Source: Coriobacteriia bacterium (GTDB taxonomy: Bacteria; Actinomycetota; Coriobacteriia; WRKU01; WQUG01). From it: a stretch of DNA of 14,415 bases. The position numbers were made by a program, and so were the translations under genes. The DNA is taken from positions 1-14,415 of the forward strand of contig WQVS01000024.1 in NCBI GenBank assembly GCA_009785705.1, given 5' to 3'. Shown here piece by piece: positions 1-6,651 of this stretch. The stretch's first letter is position 1. Every line of letters starts with the position of its first letter. Under the pieces are notes generated by a model. The model had not been told where the DNA came from and ran no database searches. It saw nothing but the letters and a program-made list of their open reading frames with translations.

Positions 1-194
1 CTGCTCACTTCAATGGTAATATCATGCTAGCAATCAAGTTCGATGAAGTTGATGCGGCTGCAATGAGGGCAGCTTTCGATATCCTGAAAGAGGAGGGTCA
101 GATTCTCATGGATATCTGCGAAGTTCCCTGGAGCAAGTGCTTTGGCGTTCTCATCGATAAATTTGGCGTGAAGTGGAATATCTGCCAGAATTAA
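1..194 (+). CDS. PhnB-like VOC (glyoxalase-fold) protein, 3' end only
   Basis: This is the C-terminal 63 residues of a gene that begins left of the window, read in frame from base 3 to a TAA at 192-194. The segment contains residues AIKFDEVDAAAMRAAFD, then an ILMDICEVPWSKCFG stretch, and ends in GVLIDKFGVKWNICQN. The ending resembles the F-G-x-x-x-D-x-F-G-x-x-W pattern typical of PhnB-type vicinal-oxygen-chelate proteins (also annotated as 3-demethylubiquinone methyltransferase-like). These are small single-domain proteins of uncertain substrate, often metal-binding. The metal ligands of the N-terminal half are outside the window, so activity cannot be judged. A strong terminator follows 39 bases after the stop, so this is the last gene of its transcript. 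The family call rests on the C-terminal motif only. Confidence 0.7.
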   Translation, partial: AHFNGNIMLAIKFDEVDAAAMRAAFDILKEEGQILMDICEVPWSKCFGVLIDKFGVKWNICQN

Positions 195-232
195 GACAAC
201 TACTTACTGTAGGTTTACTATAGACTCTACGG

Positions 233-260
233 AGGAGTGGGCACATTGCCCACTCCTTTT
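233..260 (+). terminator. Rho-independent terminator after the VOC gene
   Basis: A perfect 10-bp stem (GGAGTGGGCA at 234-243 with TGCCCACTCC at 247-256) closes a 3-base loop (CAT). A233 and T257 add an eleventh pair, and the stem is followed by TTTT at 257-260. The geometry is classic for an intrinsic terminator on the plus strand, placed just downstream of the stop at 194 and before the AraC-type gene at 409. Confidence 0.88.
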
Positions 261-408
261 GGCTTTGAGTGTGGCAGCATTAGAGAATGCCAAAGTACAT
301 GCATACGCACCCCTTGGCACCACACCTCTGACACCGCGACCAGCAACCCGATACCCAACCGTATAACCCAAGCCGTCAACGACCACAGCGAAGAGAAAGA
401 CCCAACAC

Positions 409-1329
409 ATGGATCTGCTAAACAGAATGAATCACGCCATTGACTATGTTGAGCAACACATTACCGATGAGCTAAACCTGCCAAAACTCGCGCAGATTAC
501 CCACTGTTCAACCTACAACTTTCAGCGAATGTTTTCGATGGTCACTGGCATCACTATCACAGAATATGTGCGTCGTCGCAGGTTAACACTAGCAGCCCTT
601 GACTTGCAGGAGGGTGACGTCAAAGTAAGCGATGTTTCTGTGAGGTATGGGTATGACTCCCCCACTTCATTTGCGCGGGCTTTTCAGGCGGTACATGGGG
701 TGACTCCTAGTGAAGCGAAGAGGTCCAACATGAATCTGAAGGCCTTCCCGCGGATGACTTTCCAGATGAGCATCACGGGCGCCAGCGAGATGAACTACCG
801 TATCGTGACCACTGAGCCATTCAAGGTCTTTGGTCTGGAGGAGCTCGTGTCCACTACCGGCGAAGACTATTTCCAACATGGCGGGAAGACCTGGGCACAC
901 ATCTGGGAGACGAACTTTGTTAATGGCAAGCACGAACAGCTGAAGGTGGCAGCAGGTACTGAGAAGTCCACCCAGCACAGCACGATGTTTGTGCAGGATA
1001 TGTGGCCAGTGCATGGCCTGATGAACTATCGCAAGGTTAACGACACGACCTACGGCTATATGCAGTGCAGCTTTGTGACTGGTGACAGTAAAACTGATGG
1101 CTATGCCGTGGTGGAGATTCCCCAGACGACTTGGGCAGTGTTTCCTACGGGCATGATGCCCTGGGAAAATATTGGGGCAGCGATTGATGACCTTTATAAG
1201 CGCTTCTACAGCGAATGGCTGCCGACCTCAGAATATGAAAGTGTAAGCGGACCCGAGTTCGAAATGCATAGCGGGAACTTCGAAGAGGGCAACATCGAAT
1301 TGTGGATGCCCGTACAGCGAAAGAGGTAG
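409..1329 (+). CDS. AraC-family regulator with GyrI-like effector domain
   Basis: The 306-residue protein has an N-terminal AraC/XylS DNA-binding domain (about residues 5-105). The first helix-turn-helix lies around 25-46 (LPKLAQITHCSTYNFQRMF) and the second around 73-97, with the family signature GYDSPTSFARAFQAVHGVTP at 81-100. From about residue 126 to the end it matches the layout of a GyrI-like/effector-binding (SOUL-type) domain, seen in regulators such as SoxS/Rob relatives and YdeE-like proteins that bind small hydrophobic molecules. The role is likely ligand-responsive transcription control in the cytoplasm; the ligand and targets are unknown. ATG 409 lies about nine bases after a purine-rich GAAGAGAAAG; a second ATG at 427 is possible but would cut into helix 1. 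The gene is alone on its strand and convergent with the acetyltransferase gene that ends at 1369. Confidence 0.9.
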   Translation: MDLLNRMNHAIDYVEQHITDELNLPKLAQITHCSTYNFQRMFSMVTGITITEYVRRRRLTLAALDLQEGDVKVSDVSVRYGYDSPTSFARAFQAVHGVTPSEAKRSNMNLKAFPRMTFQMSITGASEMNYRIVTTEPFKVFGLEELVSTTGEDYFQHGGKTWAHIWETNFVNGKHEQLKVAAGTEKSTQHSTMFVQDMWPVHGLMNYRKVNDTTYGYMQCSFVTGDSKTDGYAVVEIPQTTWAVFPTGMMPWENIGAAIDDLYKRFYSEWLPTSEYESVSGPEFEMHSGNFEEGNIELWMPVQRKR

Positions 1330-1368
1330 CGGTGCGCATCGCTGTCTGGGACACAAGCAACAGCAAGA

Positions 1369-1932
1369 CTAGCCCTGCAGCGCCAGCCACTGTTGACGTG
1401 TAATGCCGTAGATGTATTCGTCCTTGAACACACCTTTGACCAGTTGAGCCTGTGGCGAGAAACCTTCTAGCTGCATCCCACATTTTTCTTGCACGCGACC
1501 TGAAGCCTCATTGCCCTTGAAGCAAGATGCTTCGACACGATTTAGCTCGAGCTTATCGAAGCACAGTTCCAACATGGCCCCAAGTGCCTCGGTCATATAT
1601 CCCCTGCCCCAATACTTACTGTTAATGCAGAAACCAAAGCTGGCTTTATGGTGGTCAGGCATCATCCGCAAGTCAAAGGAGCCTATACATTTCTGCTCAT
1701 CCTTGACTTCAATCATGAATACTCCCGGGTTGGGCATTAGATAGTCATAAAGGGATGCCTTCGCCTCATCCAGCGTAGCAACACCTGGCCAAATCAGATG
1801 CTCTAGCACCCTTTCATCGCTGCCATACTCAAGGATGTCTTGGGTATCATCGTCCTGTGGCCGCCTCAACATCAGCCGAGCCGTCTCAATAGGAGCCGCC
1901 GCATGCAAAATCTCGCTATGGTTCGACTTCAT
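1369..1932 (-). CDS. GNAT-family N-acetyltransferase (RimJ/RimL type)
   Basis: The protein has 187 residues from ATG 1932. Starting with IETARLMLRRPQDDD it follows the RimJ/RimL-like acetyltransferase_3 pattern: the ETxRLxLR opening, a central CIGSFDLR strand (about 82-89), the acetyl-CoA pyrophosphate-binding loop KYWGRGYMTEAL (about 106-117), and a C-terminal NRVEASCFKGNEASGRVQEK segment with the N-x-x-S helix. It probably acetylates a protein N-terminus, an amine or a drug in the cytoplasm; the substrate is not predictable. The frame can be extended to a GTG at 1941 that touches the upstream stop, but ATG 1932 is preferred because AGGTGA sits six bases upstream. That Shine-Dalgarno site overlaps the end of the upstream small zinc-ribbon gene, so the two are a translationally coupled pair. 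Confidence 0.88.
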   Translation of the reverse strand: MKSNHSEILHAAAPIETARLMLRRPQDDDTQDILEYGSDERVLEHLIWPGVATLDEAKASLYDYLMPNPGVFMIEVKDEQKCIGSFDLRMMPDHHKASFGFCINSKYWGRGYMTEALGAMLELCFDKLELNRVEASCFKGNEASGRVQEKCGMQLEGFSPQAQLVKGVFKDEYIYGITRQQWLALQG

Positions 1933-1941
1933 ATAAGTCAC

Positions 1942-2235
1942 CTAAACTTTCCTCTTATTAAATGCCGAAGGAGTCAACCTGTAGGCTTCCTTCTTGTCTG
2001 ATTTCGTAATGTACCGGGTAGCGATGCGCTCCCCGCAATCAGGACAAAAAAGAGCACCGTGATACTGAGAAAAGTCGATAGTGCCGTCTACAATGCGGTC
2101 GTTATACATCTTCACAAGATTACTATTGCCAACCTTCTGATAATGGGCGATAAGACACTTGCAGTAAGCACAACTGACGAGCAGAATATGACTACCGCGA
2201 ACCTTACGACAGTTTGGATTTTTGTATATCCTCAT
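1942..2235 (-). CDS. Small double-CxxC (zinc-ribbon-like) protein
   Basis: The 97-residue basic protein opens MRIYKNPNCRK. It has two CxxC pairs, C22-x-x-C25 (within SCAYCKC) and C64-x-x-C67 (LFCPDCGER), about 39 residues apart. This is the usual layout for a zinc ribbon binding one metal ion. It ends with a Lys/Arg-rich tail. I recognise it only as a conserved small hypothetical of Gram-positive bacteria; the function is unknown, and nucleic-acid binding is plausible from the charge and zinc knuckles. No Shine-Dalgarno is seen before ATG 2235, but a consensus TATAAT ends 7 bases upstream, suggesting a leaderless transcript. Its stop codon (1942-1944) abuts the GNAT gene region and the pair is likely one operon. 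Confidence 0.8.
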   Translation of the reverse strand: MRIYKNPNCRKVRGSHILLVSCAYCKCLIAHYQKVGNSNLVKMYNDRIVDGTIDFSQYHGALFCPDCGERIATRYITKSDKKEAYRLTPSAFNKRKV

Positions 2236-2237
2236 AC

Positions 2238-2254
2238 TTGAGATTATAGCTCAA
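2238..2254 (-). promoter_or_regulatory. -10 box within a short inverted repeat, before the zinc-ribbon gene
   Basis: On the minus strand a perfect TATAAT (2243-2248) lies 7 bases before ATG 2235. It is framed by 5-base inverted arms, TTGAG at 2238-2242 and CTCAA at 2250-2254. No convincing -35 is visible. A start point about 7 bases after the hexamer would coincide with the ATG, giving leaderless mRNA. Confidence 0.5.
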
Positions 2255-2315
2255 AGCCACGGAACATCCACAGAACTACAAATACAGCGGTGGAGCCTGT
2301 CCTGCTTGAAGCACC

Positions 2316-2996
2316 CTAACAACAGAAGAGGCTTTGCAAAAAATCATCGGTCGTGCCAAACCAGATGAAGTGATAATCTGAATCAAAATCTTCTGCTGGC
2401 AGCACGGGCACCAGTATTCCTACTGCCTGTGTGCCATCCTCAGGGATTAGCGTAACTGTTGCAGAGTCACCTGCAGAAACACTAAGACTGCGACTGCTGG
2501 CATCACTATCGCCATCTACAAGAAAGGTATAGATAGTGTCTTCTAGTTGTTCAGAAACCACTGCCCAACCATTTGTCTCAAGGCCAGATAAATCAAGGTC
2601 TGAAGAGCTATTATTGATGATTTCTACTGTAACAGCAGTCGGGTCACTGCCATCCATGCTATAGGTTACATTGCCTTGCGTGTCACTACTGTTCCAGTCA
2701 ACAGCATGCACGCCCAAATCTACCAAGTCAGGGGCAAGTCGCGAATCTATGGGTGGATGTTCTCCTGGTTCAACTGGTGGTGCTGATGCGCCTTCAAAGC
2801 CTATCTCACTGTCATCAGTCTCTGCAGCGATTGTGCCTGACTGCTGTGATGTCTCGTTTGTCGTAGTATCCGAATTGAATAGGTCGAAATAAAAGACGCC
2901 TGCAGCAATTCCACATAACACAACTACTGCAGCAGCAATCCCTACAATAAGAAGTGTCTTTCGATTGGGGCTATCGGGTATATGTATCTCATTCAT
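2316..2996 (-). CDS. Single-pass membrane protein, unknown extracytoplasmic domain
   Basis: The protein has 226 residues from ATG 2996; a GTG at 3014 would add six. A short cytoplasmic part (about 1-13, with NRK before the membrane) is followed by one hydrophobic helix (about 14-37, LLIVGIAAAVVVLCGIAAGV). Next come an acidic Thr/Ser/Asp/Glu-rich linker with a Pro-rich stretch (about 43-85) and a C-terminal region (about 90-226) of alternating hydrophobic and Ser/Asp residues that looks like a beta-sandwich. The topology is N-in, with the large domain outside. The cysteine in the helix is not in a lipobox. I do not recognise the family; a DUF4352/Ig-like fold is a guess. A TACAAT hexamer lies 9 bases before ATG 2996 and no Shine-Dalgarno is seen. 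The gene is divergent from the BRO-type gene and appears monocistronic. Confidence 0.75.
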   Translation of the reverse strand: MNEIHIPDSPNRKTLLIVGIAAAVVVLCGIAAGVFYFDLFNSDTTTNETSQQSGTIAAETDDSEIGFEGASAPPVEPGEHPPIDSRLAPDLVDLGVHAVDWNSSDTQGNVTYSMDGSDPTAVTVEIINNSSSDLDLSGLETNGWAVVSEQLEDTIYTFLVDGDSDASSRSLSVSAGDSATVTLIPEDGTQAVGILVPVLPAEDFDSDYHFIWFGTTDDFLQSLFCC

Positions 2997-3108
2997 AATA
3001 ATCTGATTGTACACCCTAGCATCGCGCGCCCTCTTTGCTTGTTGCTAAATCTTCATTCTTCCGACTTTGTTGATTTTCGCTCGATAACTTTGAGGGTATC
3101 ATTACCAC

Positions 3109-3173
3109 CATTAAAGACTGAAGTCTTTAATGCACAGCCCCCCGATTGATTTGAGCAACCAATTCAGGGGGGC
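3109..3173. repeat. Two adjacent hairpin-forming inverted repeats
   Basis: The first is a perfect 11-bp inverted repeat (CATTAAAGACT at 3109-3119 with AGTCTTTAATG at 3122-3132) with only two bases (GA) between the arms. Five bases later a second hairpin starts: GCCCCCC (3137-3143) pairs with GGGGGGC (3167-3173), and the inner stem continues with GATTG (3144-3148) against CAATTC (3160-3165) with small bulges. No T-tract follows on either strand, so neither is a standard terminator. Paired subterminal hairpins of this type occur at ends of IS200/IS605-type elements, but no transposase or TnpB is present. That origin is only a suggestion. Confidence 0.6.
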
Positions 3174-3287
3174 AACCTTAGCTAAATTGTAGCACAGAAA
3201 GAAGTGTTGCAATGGATGATTCAACGGAAGTGCAATCCCCTTCAGCTGCGCTGGTGTTGCCTCACTGTAACCTAAAATTCAATTGTG

Positions 3288-3316
3288 TTGACAGGGTTGT
3301 TTTGTAGGAGTATGTT
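3288..3316 (+). promoter_or_regulatory. Sigma70-type promoter of the BRO/DinD-type gene
   Basis: A consensus -35 TTGACA (3288-3293) and a TATGTT -10 (3311-3316, four of six bases) are separated by exactly 17 bases. Transcription would begin near 3323, leaving roughly a 38-base leader before ATG 3361. This argues against the TTG at 3316 as the start, even though TAGGAG precedes it at good spacing. A CGAAC half-site on the opposite strand just downstream of the -10 is a weak partial match to a Gram-positive LexA box (GAACnnnnGTTC), not enough to call one. Confidence 0.55.
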
Positions 3317-3360
3317 TGTTCGTATATCTCTTATTTTCACGACAGATTGGATTAAGCATT

Positions 3361-4206
3361 ATGGATAAATCTAGAACAAATATTAAACTCTTCGAAGGTA
3401 AGAATGTTCGTCACGAATGGGATGAACAGGAAGAAAAGTTGTGGTTTTCGATTGTTGATGTGATTGCAGTGCTGACTGAGCAGCACGACACTCTGAAGGC
3501 TAGAAAGTATTGGAACAAGCTAAAGCAACGACTAAAGGAGGAGGGAAATGAAGCGGTGACAAAATGTCACCAGTTGAAAATGGAGGCCGCTGATGGAAAG
3601 ATGCGCTTGACTGATGTTGCAGATACTGAACAACTTTTGCGCATAGTTCAGTCTGTACCCTCTCCTAAGGCAGAGCCTTTTAAGCTGTGGCTTGCCAAAG
3701 TTGGTAGCGAAAGGCTAGATGAAACTGTTGACCCTGAACTTTCCATTGATCGCGCTATTCAAAACTATCGACGATTGGGCTATAGCGAAAACTGGATTAA
3801 TCAGCGTATAAAATCAATTGAAGTACGAAAGGCTCTGACGGATGAATGGGGTCAGTCTGGTGTAGAGCAGGGTGAAGAGTACGCCACCCTCACTGACTTG
3901 ATGAGTAAGACATGGAGCGGGATGACTACTCGTGAATACAGGCAACACAAGGGTTTGAAAAAAGAAAACCTACGTGACAATATGACAAATACAGAGCTGG
4001 TACTAAATATGCTTGCAGAAGTTGCTGCTACAGACATTTCTATAGAACGTCAACCTATCGGCTTTGATGAAAGTGCAGATGTTGCGGCAGAGGGTGCGCA
4101 GGCAGCAAAGGTTGCACGGGAACAAATTGAGAGCAGTACAGGCAAACGTGTTGTTAGTTCACTAAATGCTCAAAACTTAAAACAGCTTTCCGACGAGAAG
4201 AGTTAA
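3361..4206 (+). CDS. BRO-N / DinD-type protein (phage antirepressor-like)
   Basis: The protein has 281 residues. Residues about 8-125 form a BRO-N (Bro_N) domain: IKLFEGKNVRHEWDEQEEKL, then WFSIVDVIAVLTE, then RKYWNKLKQRLKEEG and the end segment PFKLWLAKVGSERLDE. The C-terminal half is helical and charged and ends with GKRVVSSLNAQNLKQL. This arrangement is that of DinD-like (DNA-damage-inducible protein D) and phage antirepressor-like proteins, which bind DNA or modulate repressors and the SOS response; the precise role is uncertain. ATG 3361 is chosen because family members begin shortly before the KLFE motif and because the promoter lies at 3288-3316. The in-frame TTG 3316 would add 15 hydrophobic residues. 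An overlapping 18-codon frame (3312-3368) has a poorly spaced Shine-Dalgarno. The gene is solitary, with no phage genes nearby, and convergent with the metallophosphoesterase gene. Confidence 0.85.
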   Translation: MDKSRTNIKLFEGKNVRHEWDEQEEKLWFSIVDVIAVLTEQHDTLKARKYWNKLKQRLKEEGNEAVTKCHQLKMEAADGKMRLTDVADTEQLLRIVQSVPSPKAEPFKLWLAKVGSERLDETVDPELSIDRAIQNYRRLGYSENWINQRIKSIEVRKALTDEWGQSGVEQGEEYATLTDLMSKTWSGMTTREYRQHKGLKKENLRDNMTNTELVLNMLAEVAATDISIERQPIGFDESADVAAEGAQAAKVAREQIESSTGKRVVSSLNAQNLKQLSDEKS

Positions 4207-4255
4207 GTCACTAGCTGATATATCATTTCACTCTTTTGTCATTGCTCTGTCCAAA

Positions 4256-5224
4256 TCAATCAGTGCTAGCTGGACCAACTTCTACAAGCATGATTTCGGG
4301 GAAGTTGTTTAGGCGCAGGGGGAAGTGGCTGTTGCCAAGTCCTGGACTTAGGACAAGGCGATTTTCGTAGAGTCCTCGGTACTGCACGGGGAAAAGCCAC
4401 TGCTCAGGTGCAAATAGGCCACCGATGCCTGGTACAATCCACTGGCCACCGTGTGCGTGCCCTGCAAACATGAGCTCAAAATCGAAGCGATTCCATGCGC
4501 GGTCTTCTTCGATAAGTGAAAACTCATTGGGATAGTGAGAAAGTACCACACGCAATCCGGACATCTCGGATAGCTCCTGCAAGAGCAACTCATGAGCACG
4601 ACTATCCAATCGGTCAAAATAGCGCTCATCGATTCCCAGCAAAGACACAGGTGTGCCACCAATGTCTAGCTGCAAGAATTCGTTGTCGAGAAAATGGATG
4701 CCCTCCGCCTGTAGGTCCCTGATGAAGTCTGCGCGCTTGCCTGTGCGCGGCTCATGGTTCCCCATAACAGAAACTGTGGGAGCAATATCAGTAAGCTGTC
4801 CAAAGAAGGTGACGATTTCTTCGTAGTAGTCTCCAGACTGATGTAGGGTGTCACCTGTGTTTACAATCAGGTCAGGCTCAAGACTTTGGATTTTTGCCAA
4901 AAGTTCACTGTTTCCTTGACCAAATTGCTTACTGTGCAAGTCAGACAAATGGGCAATGCGTACAGCTTGCCCAGACACAATACGGTCACTGCTTACCGCA
5001 ATCTCTCGCACACGCAAGTCATTGTTTTGATGTCTTACAAAAGGAGGAATCATGGCACATCCAATCAGAATCACGACTAGCACAAGCGCAGTGAGTAGAT
5101 ATCGCCTGCAAGTATCTAAGCGAGCAAAGCGCCGTGCAGCCGAAGGCAACAGAGGGGCATACTTAAGTAGGCGGGACTGTTTAAGAGCAGACTTCGATAA
5201 AGACATAGTATCTATTGTAGCCAT
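4256..5224 (-). CDS. Membrane-anchored metallophosphoesterase (YkuE/YaeI-like)
   Basis: The 322-residue protein has a basic N-terminus, one membrane helix (about 42-62) and a calcineurin-like phosphoesterase domain. All metal-binding motifs are present in order: D95-L-H97 (HLSDLH), G124-D125 (NTGD), G-N-H-E at 155-158, H230 (LSHYP) and GHAHGG at 255-260. This is the set of the YkuE/YaeI class of dimetal enzymes acting on phosphoesters, some on lipid pyrophosphates or UDP-diacylglucosamine-like substrates. The exact substrate is not predictable. The helix places the catalytic domain at the membrane surface, probably outside. The start is uncertain: neither ATG 5224 nor ATG 5206 has a Shine-Dalgarno, and a TACAAT hexamer ends 7 bases before 5206, which would favour a leaderless start there and a 316-residue product. 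The gene is divergent from the GCS2-family gene. Confidence 0.9.
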   Translation of the reverse strand: MATIDTMSLSKSALKQSRLLKYAPLLPSAARRFARLDTCRRYLLTALVLVVILIGCAMIPPFVRHQNNDLRVREIAVSSDRIVSGQAVRIAHLSDLHSKQFGQGNSELLAKIQSLEPDLIVNTGDTLHQSGDYYEEIVTFFGQLTDIAPTVSVMGNHEPRTGKRADFIRDLQAEGIHFLDNEFLQLDIGGTPVSLLGIDERYFDRLDSRAHELLLQELSEMSGLRVVLSHYPNEFSLIEEDRAWNRFDFELMFAGHAHGGQWIVPGIGGLFAPEQWLFPVQYRGLYENRLVLSPGLGNSHFPLRLNNFPEIMLVEVGPASTD

Positions 5225-5280
5225 ATTTTAATCTGGCAAGATTAGCAGTGCTGTCATCGCAGAATACTGTCACTTTAGCG

Positions 5281-5385
5281 CCCCTCAGTGCACTATAATA
5301 TTAACCACACTTGCGGACTCGAGGTAGCCATGCAGACCCCAACCCACCCCTCAGTGCACTATAATATTAACCACACTTGCGGACT
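5281..5385 (+). repeat. Direct repeat of 39 bp, two identical copies 66 bp apart
   Basis: Bases 5281-5319 and 5347-5385 are identical over 39 bp, separated by 27 unrelated bases. Each unit holds the palindrome AGTGCACT (5287-5294; 5353-5360), whose last T is the first base of a consensus TATAAT (5294-5299; 5360-5365). TAATATTA follows inside the same unit. The copies lie directly upstream of the most plausible start of the GCS2-family gene (TTG 5411). Their spacing is a multiple of three, so they also read as repeated codons (HYNINHTCGL) in the extended frame. A duplicated control element is the simplest reading. Confidence 0.85.
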
Positions 5386-5410
5386 GCCAAATGGCCATAA
5401 GGAGACAGCC
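5353..5410 (+). promoter_or_regulatory. -10 box, palindrome and Shine-Dalgarno for the GCS2-family gene
   Basis: The proximal repeat copy supplies AGTGCACT overlapping TATAAT (5360-5365). Transcription would start near 5372 and give a leader of about 40 bases. It would contain AAGGAGA (5399-5405), five bases before TTG 5411. No good -35 is visible at 17 bases, so an activator may be needed. The palindrome covers the -10 and is a natural repressor site. Confidence 0.5.
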
Positions 5411-6514
5411 TTGACTTTGCCTATTGATATCAGCAGTTTTCACTTTGGGATTGAGCACGAATTCGCAGTACTTGATAAGCACGACCAGTTCCTAGACTTC
5501 TCTAACACTTCCTTTGAGGATTTCGCCCAAGTTATTGAGCATTTGCCTATTACTGAATCTGATGCGCAAACACTTCGCACGGGTGACTTGGGTATTAAGC
5601 TTAAACGCTGGTACATCGAAGGCTTCGAGCGCTTTACGGAGATGGGGGACTACCTGTTGACCCTCCCGAAAGGCTTTGAGATACGCACGCCCATCTGCAC
5701 TTCCCTTAACCAGGCCGTTGATACGCTCATTCGCGACTTCTCGCTCTGGGCGAAGGCTGCCCGGCCATACGGTTATCAAGCTACCTGGACTGCCCTCAAC
5801 CCCTTCCAAAGCGGGTTCGTGCCACATCCGCCCCTCAACGCATGGGAACTGAAGGACCGCTCAAGCCCTGAGGAACAAACGGCACATATCCACATGATTA
5901 CCTATGGGCCAGATATTTCCTTCTCGCACTCTGACCTGAACACTGATCAGACCATCGATATCGCCCAAAAGTTAACCTACTACAGTCCTTACATAGTACC
6001 CTTTTCTTATACCTCGCCCTTTCATGTTGGGAAGCTTTGGGGAGGATATTCACGGCGCACTTACTACCGCACAGGAGACCGTCCTGCAGCCCTAGTCTTT
6101 ACCTCTGACTCAACAAAAATCACACCCTCCTTCCCCACTCTGACAGACACAGCACGTATTCCCGCAGAAGACGGGCGAATTGAGTTTAAGGCTTTCGACT
6201 GTCCACCTGACCTAGAACTTTACCGTTCATTGGGTGCCCTCCTCATTGGCCTAGCTTTAGACGACACACTTACCGGCCGCCTCACTGTCCCCGATTCAGA
6301 ACTCCATAAACACTCGGCAACCCACGCCTTTGACGCGCCAGATATTCATGACAGTGCCGCCAAAGTCCTCGCTGCAGCACGTGCAGCCCTACCATTAGAC
6401 TGGCAGAAAAACCTTAACCGCCTAGACGACATGCTCGCAGCAAAACGAACCCCAGCCCATAGCATAATCCAAAAATACAAAGAAAACCGCAGCATAAGCA
6501 GCGCGATACAGTAA
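5411..6514 (+). CDS. Glutamate-cysteine ligase family (GCS2-type) carboxylate-amine ligase
   Basis: The protein has 367 residues from TTG 5411. The N-terminal FHFGIEHEFAVLD (about 11-22) is the GCS2-type glutamate/ATP-binding opening. Further signatures are KGFEIRTP (about 87-94), the HIHMITYGPD segment (159-168), KLWGGYSRRTYYRTG (about 208-222) and RIEFKAFDCPPD (256-267). The family joins an amino acid to the gamma-carboxyl of glutamate using ATP, as in the first step of glutathione synthesis; related members make other gamma-glutamyl amides. The frame stays open to ATG 5288 (ATG 5330 is another option). TTG 5411 is preferred because AAGGAGA lies at ideal distance and homologous proteins begin close to the FGIEHE motif, while the extra 41 residues are mostly the translated DNA repeat. 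No glutathione synthetase gene is nearby. It is first in a plus-strand run of three genes. Confidence 0.82.
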   Translation: MTLPIDISSFHFGIEHEFAVLDKHDQFLDFSNTSFEDFAQVIEHLPITESDAQTLRTGDLGIKLKRWYIEGFERFTEMGDYLLTLPKGFEIRTPICTSLNQAVDTLIRDFSLWAKAARPYGYQATWTALNPFQSGFVPHPPLNAWELKDRSSPEEQTAHIHMITYGPDISFSHSDLNTDQTIDIAQKLTYYSPYIVPFSYTSPFHVGKLWGGYSRRTYYRTGDRPAALVFTSDSTKITPSFPTLTDTARIPAEDGRIEFKAFDCPPDLELYRSLGALLIGLALDDTLTGRLTVPDSELHKHSATHAFDAPDIHDSAAKVLAAARAALPLDWQKNLNRLDDMLAAKRTPAHSIIQKYKENRSISSAIQ

Positions 6515-6524
6515 AATCTAATAA

Positions 6525-6578
6525 GGCTAGCAAGCTTGAAAACACGGGGCAGTCAGCCTAGAAAGCTCGAGAATGCGG
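6525..6578 (+). repeat. Imperfect direct repeat in the GCS2-methyltransferase gap
   Basis: In the 137-base gap between the GCS2-family gene and the methyltransferase gene, 6525-6547 and 6556-6578 match at about 17 of 23 positions (GGCTAGCAAGCTTGA against GCCTAGAAAGCTCGA at their starts), with most differences being transitions. I see no clear promoter or terminator in this gap. The repeat may be old or accidental. Confidence 0.3.
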
Positions 6579-6651
6579 ATGAACGGATAGTCTCAGAGAG
6601 CCTAAATCCCAAGACCCCAGAAGCACAGTAAATTGGAGGATTGCTCAGCAG

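Noticed and set aside
667..1014. 115-codon minus-strand frame inside the AraC-type gene
   Set aside because: It lies wholly inside a confidently assigned gene on the other strand and shows no domain features.
3109..3173. CRISPR repeat or complete insertion sequence
   Set aside because: There is only one copy of each hairpin, no spacers, no cas, transposase or tnpB gene, and no target-site duplication can be shown.
3316..3360. TTG 3316 as start of the BRO-type gene
   Set aside because: The spacing to TAGGAG is good, but it overlaps the -10 hexamer and adds 15 residues not expected for the family.
3312..3368. 18-codon leader frame overlapping the BRO-type start
   Set aside because: Its AGGAG is only one base from the ATG, and the predicted transcript starts downstream of it.
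5288..5410. N-terminal 41-residue extension of the GCS2-family protein
   Set aside because: It is mostly the translated 39-bp DNA repeat, while TTG 5411 has an ideal AAGGAGA and fits the family's N-terminus. Not fully excluded.
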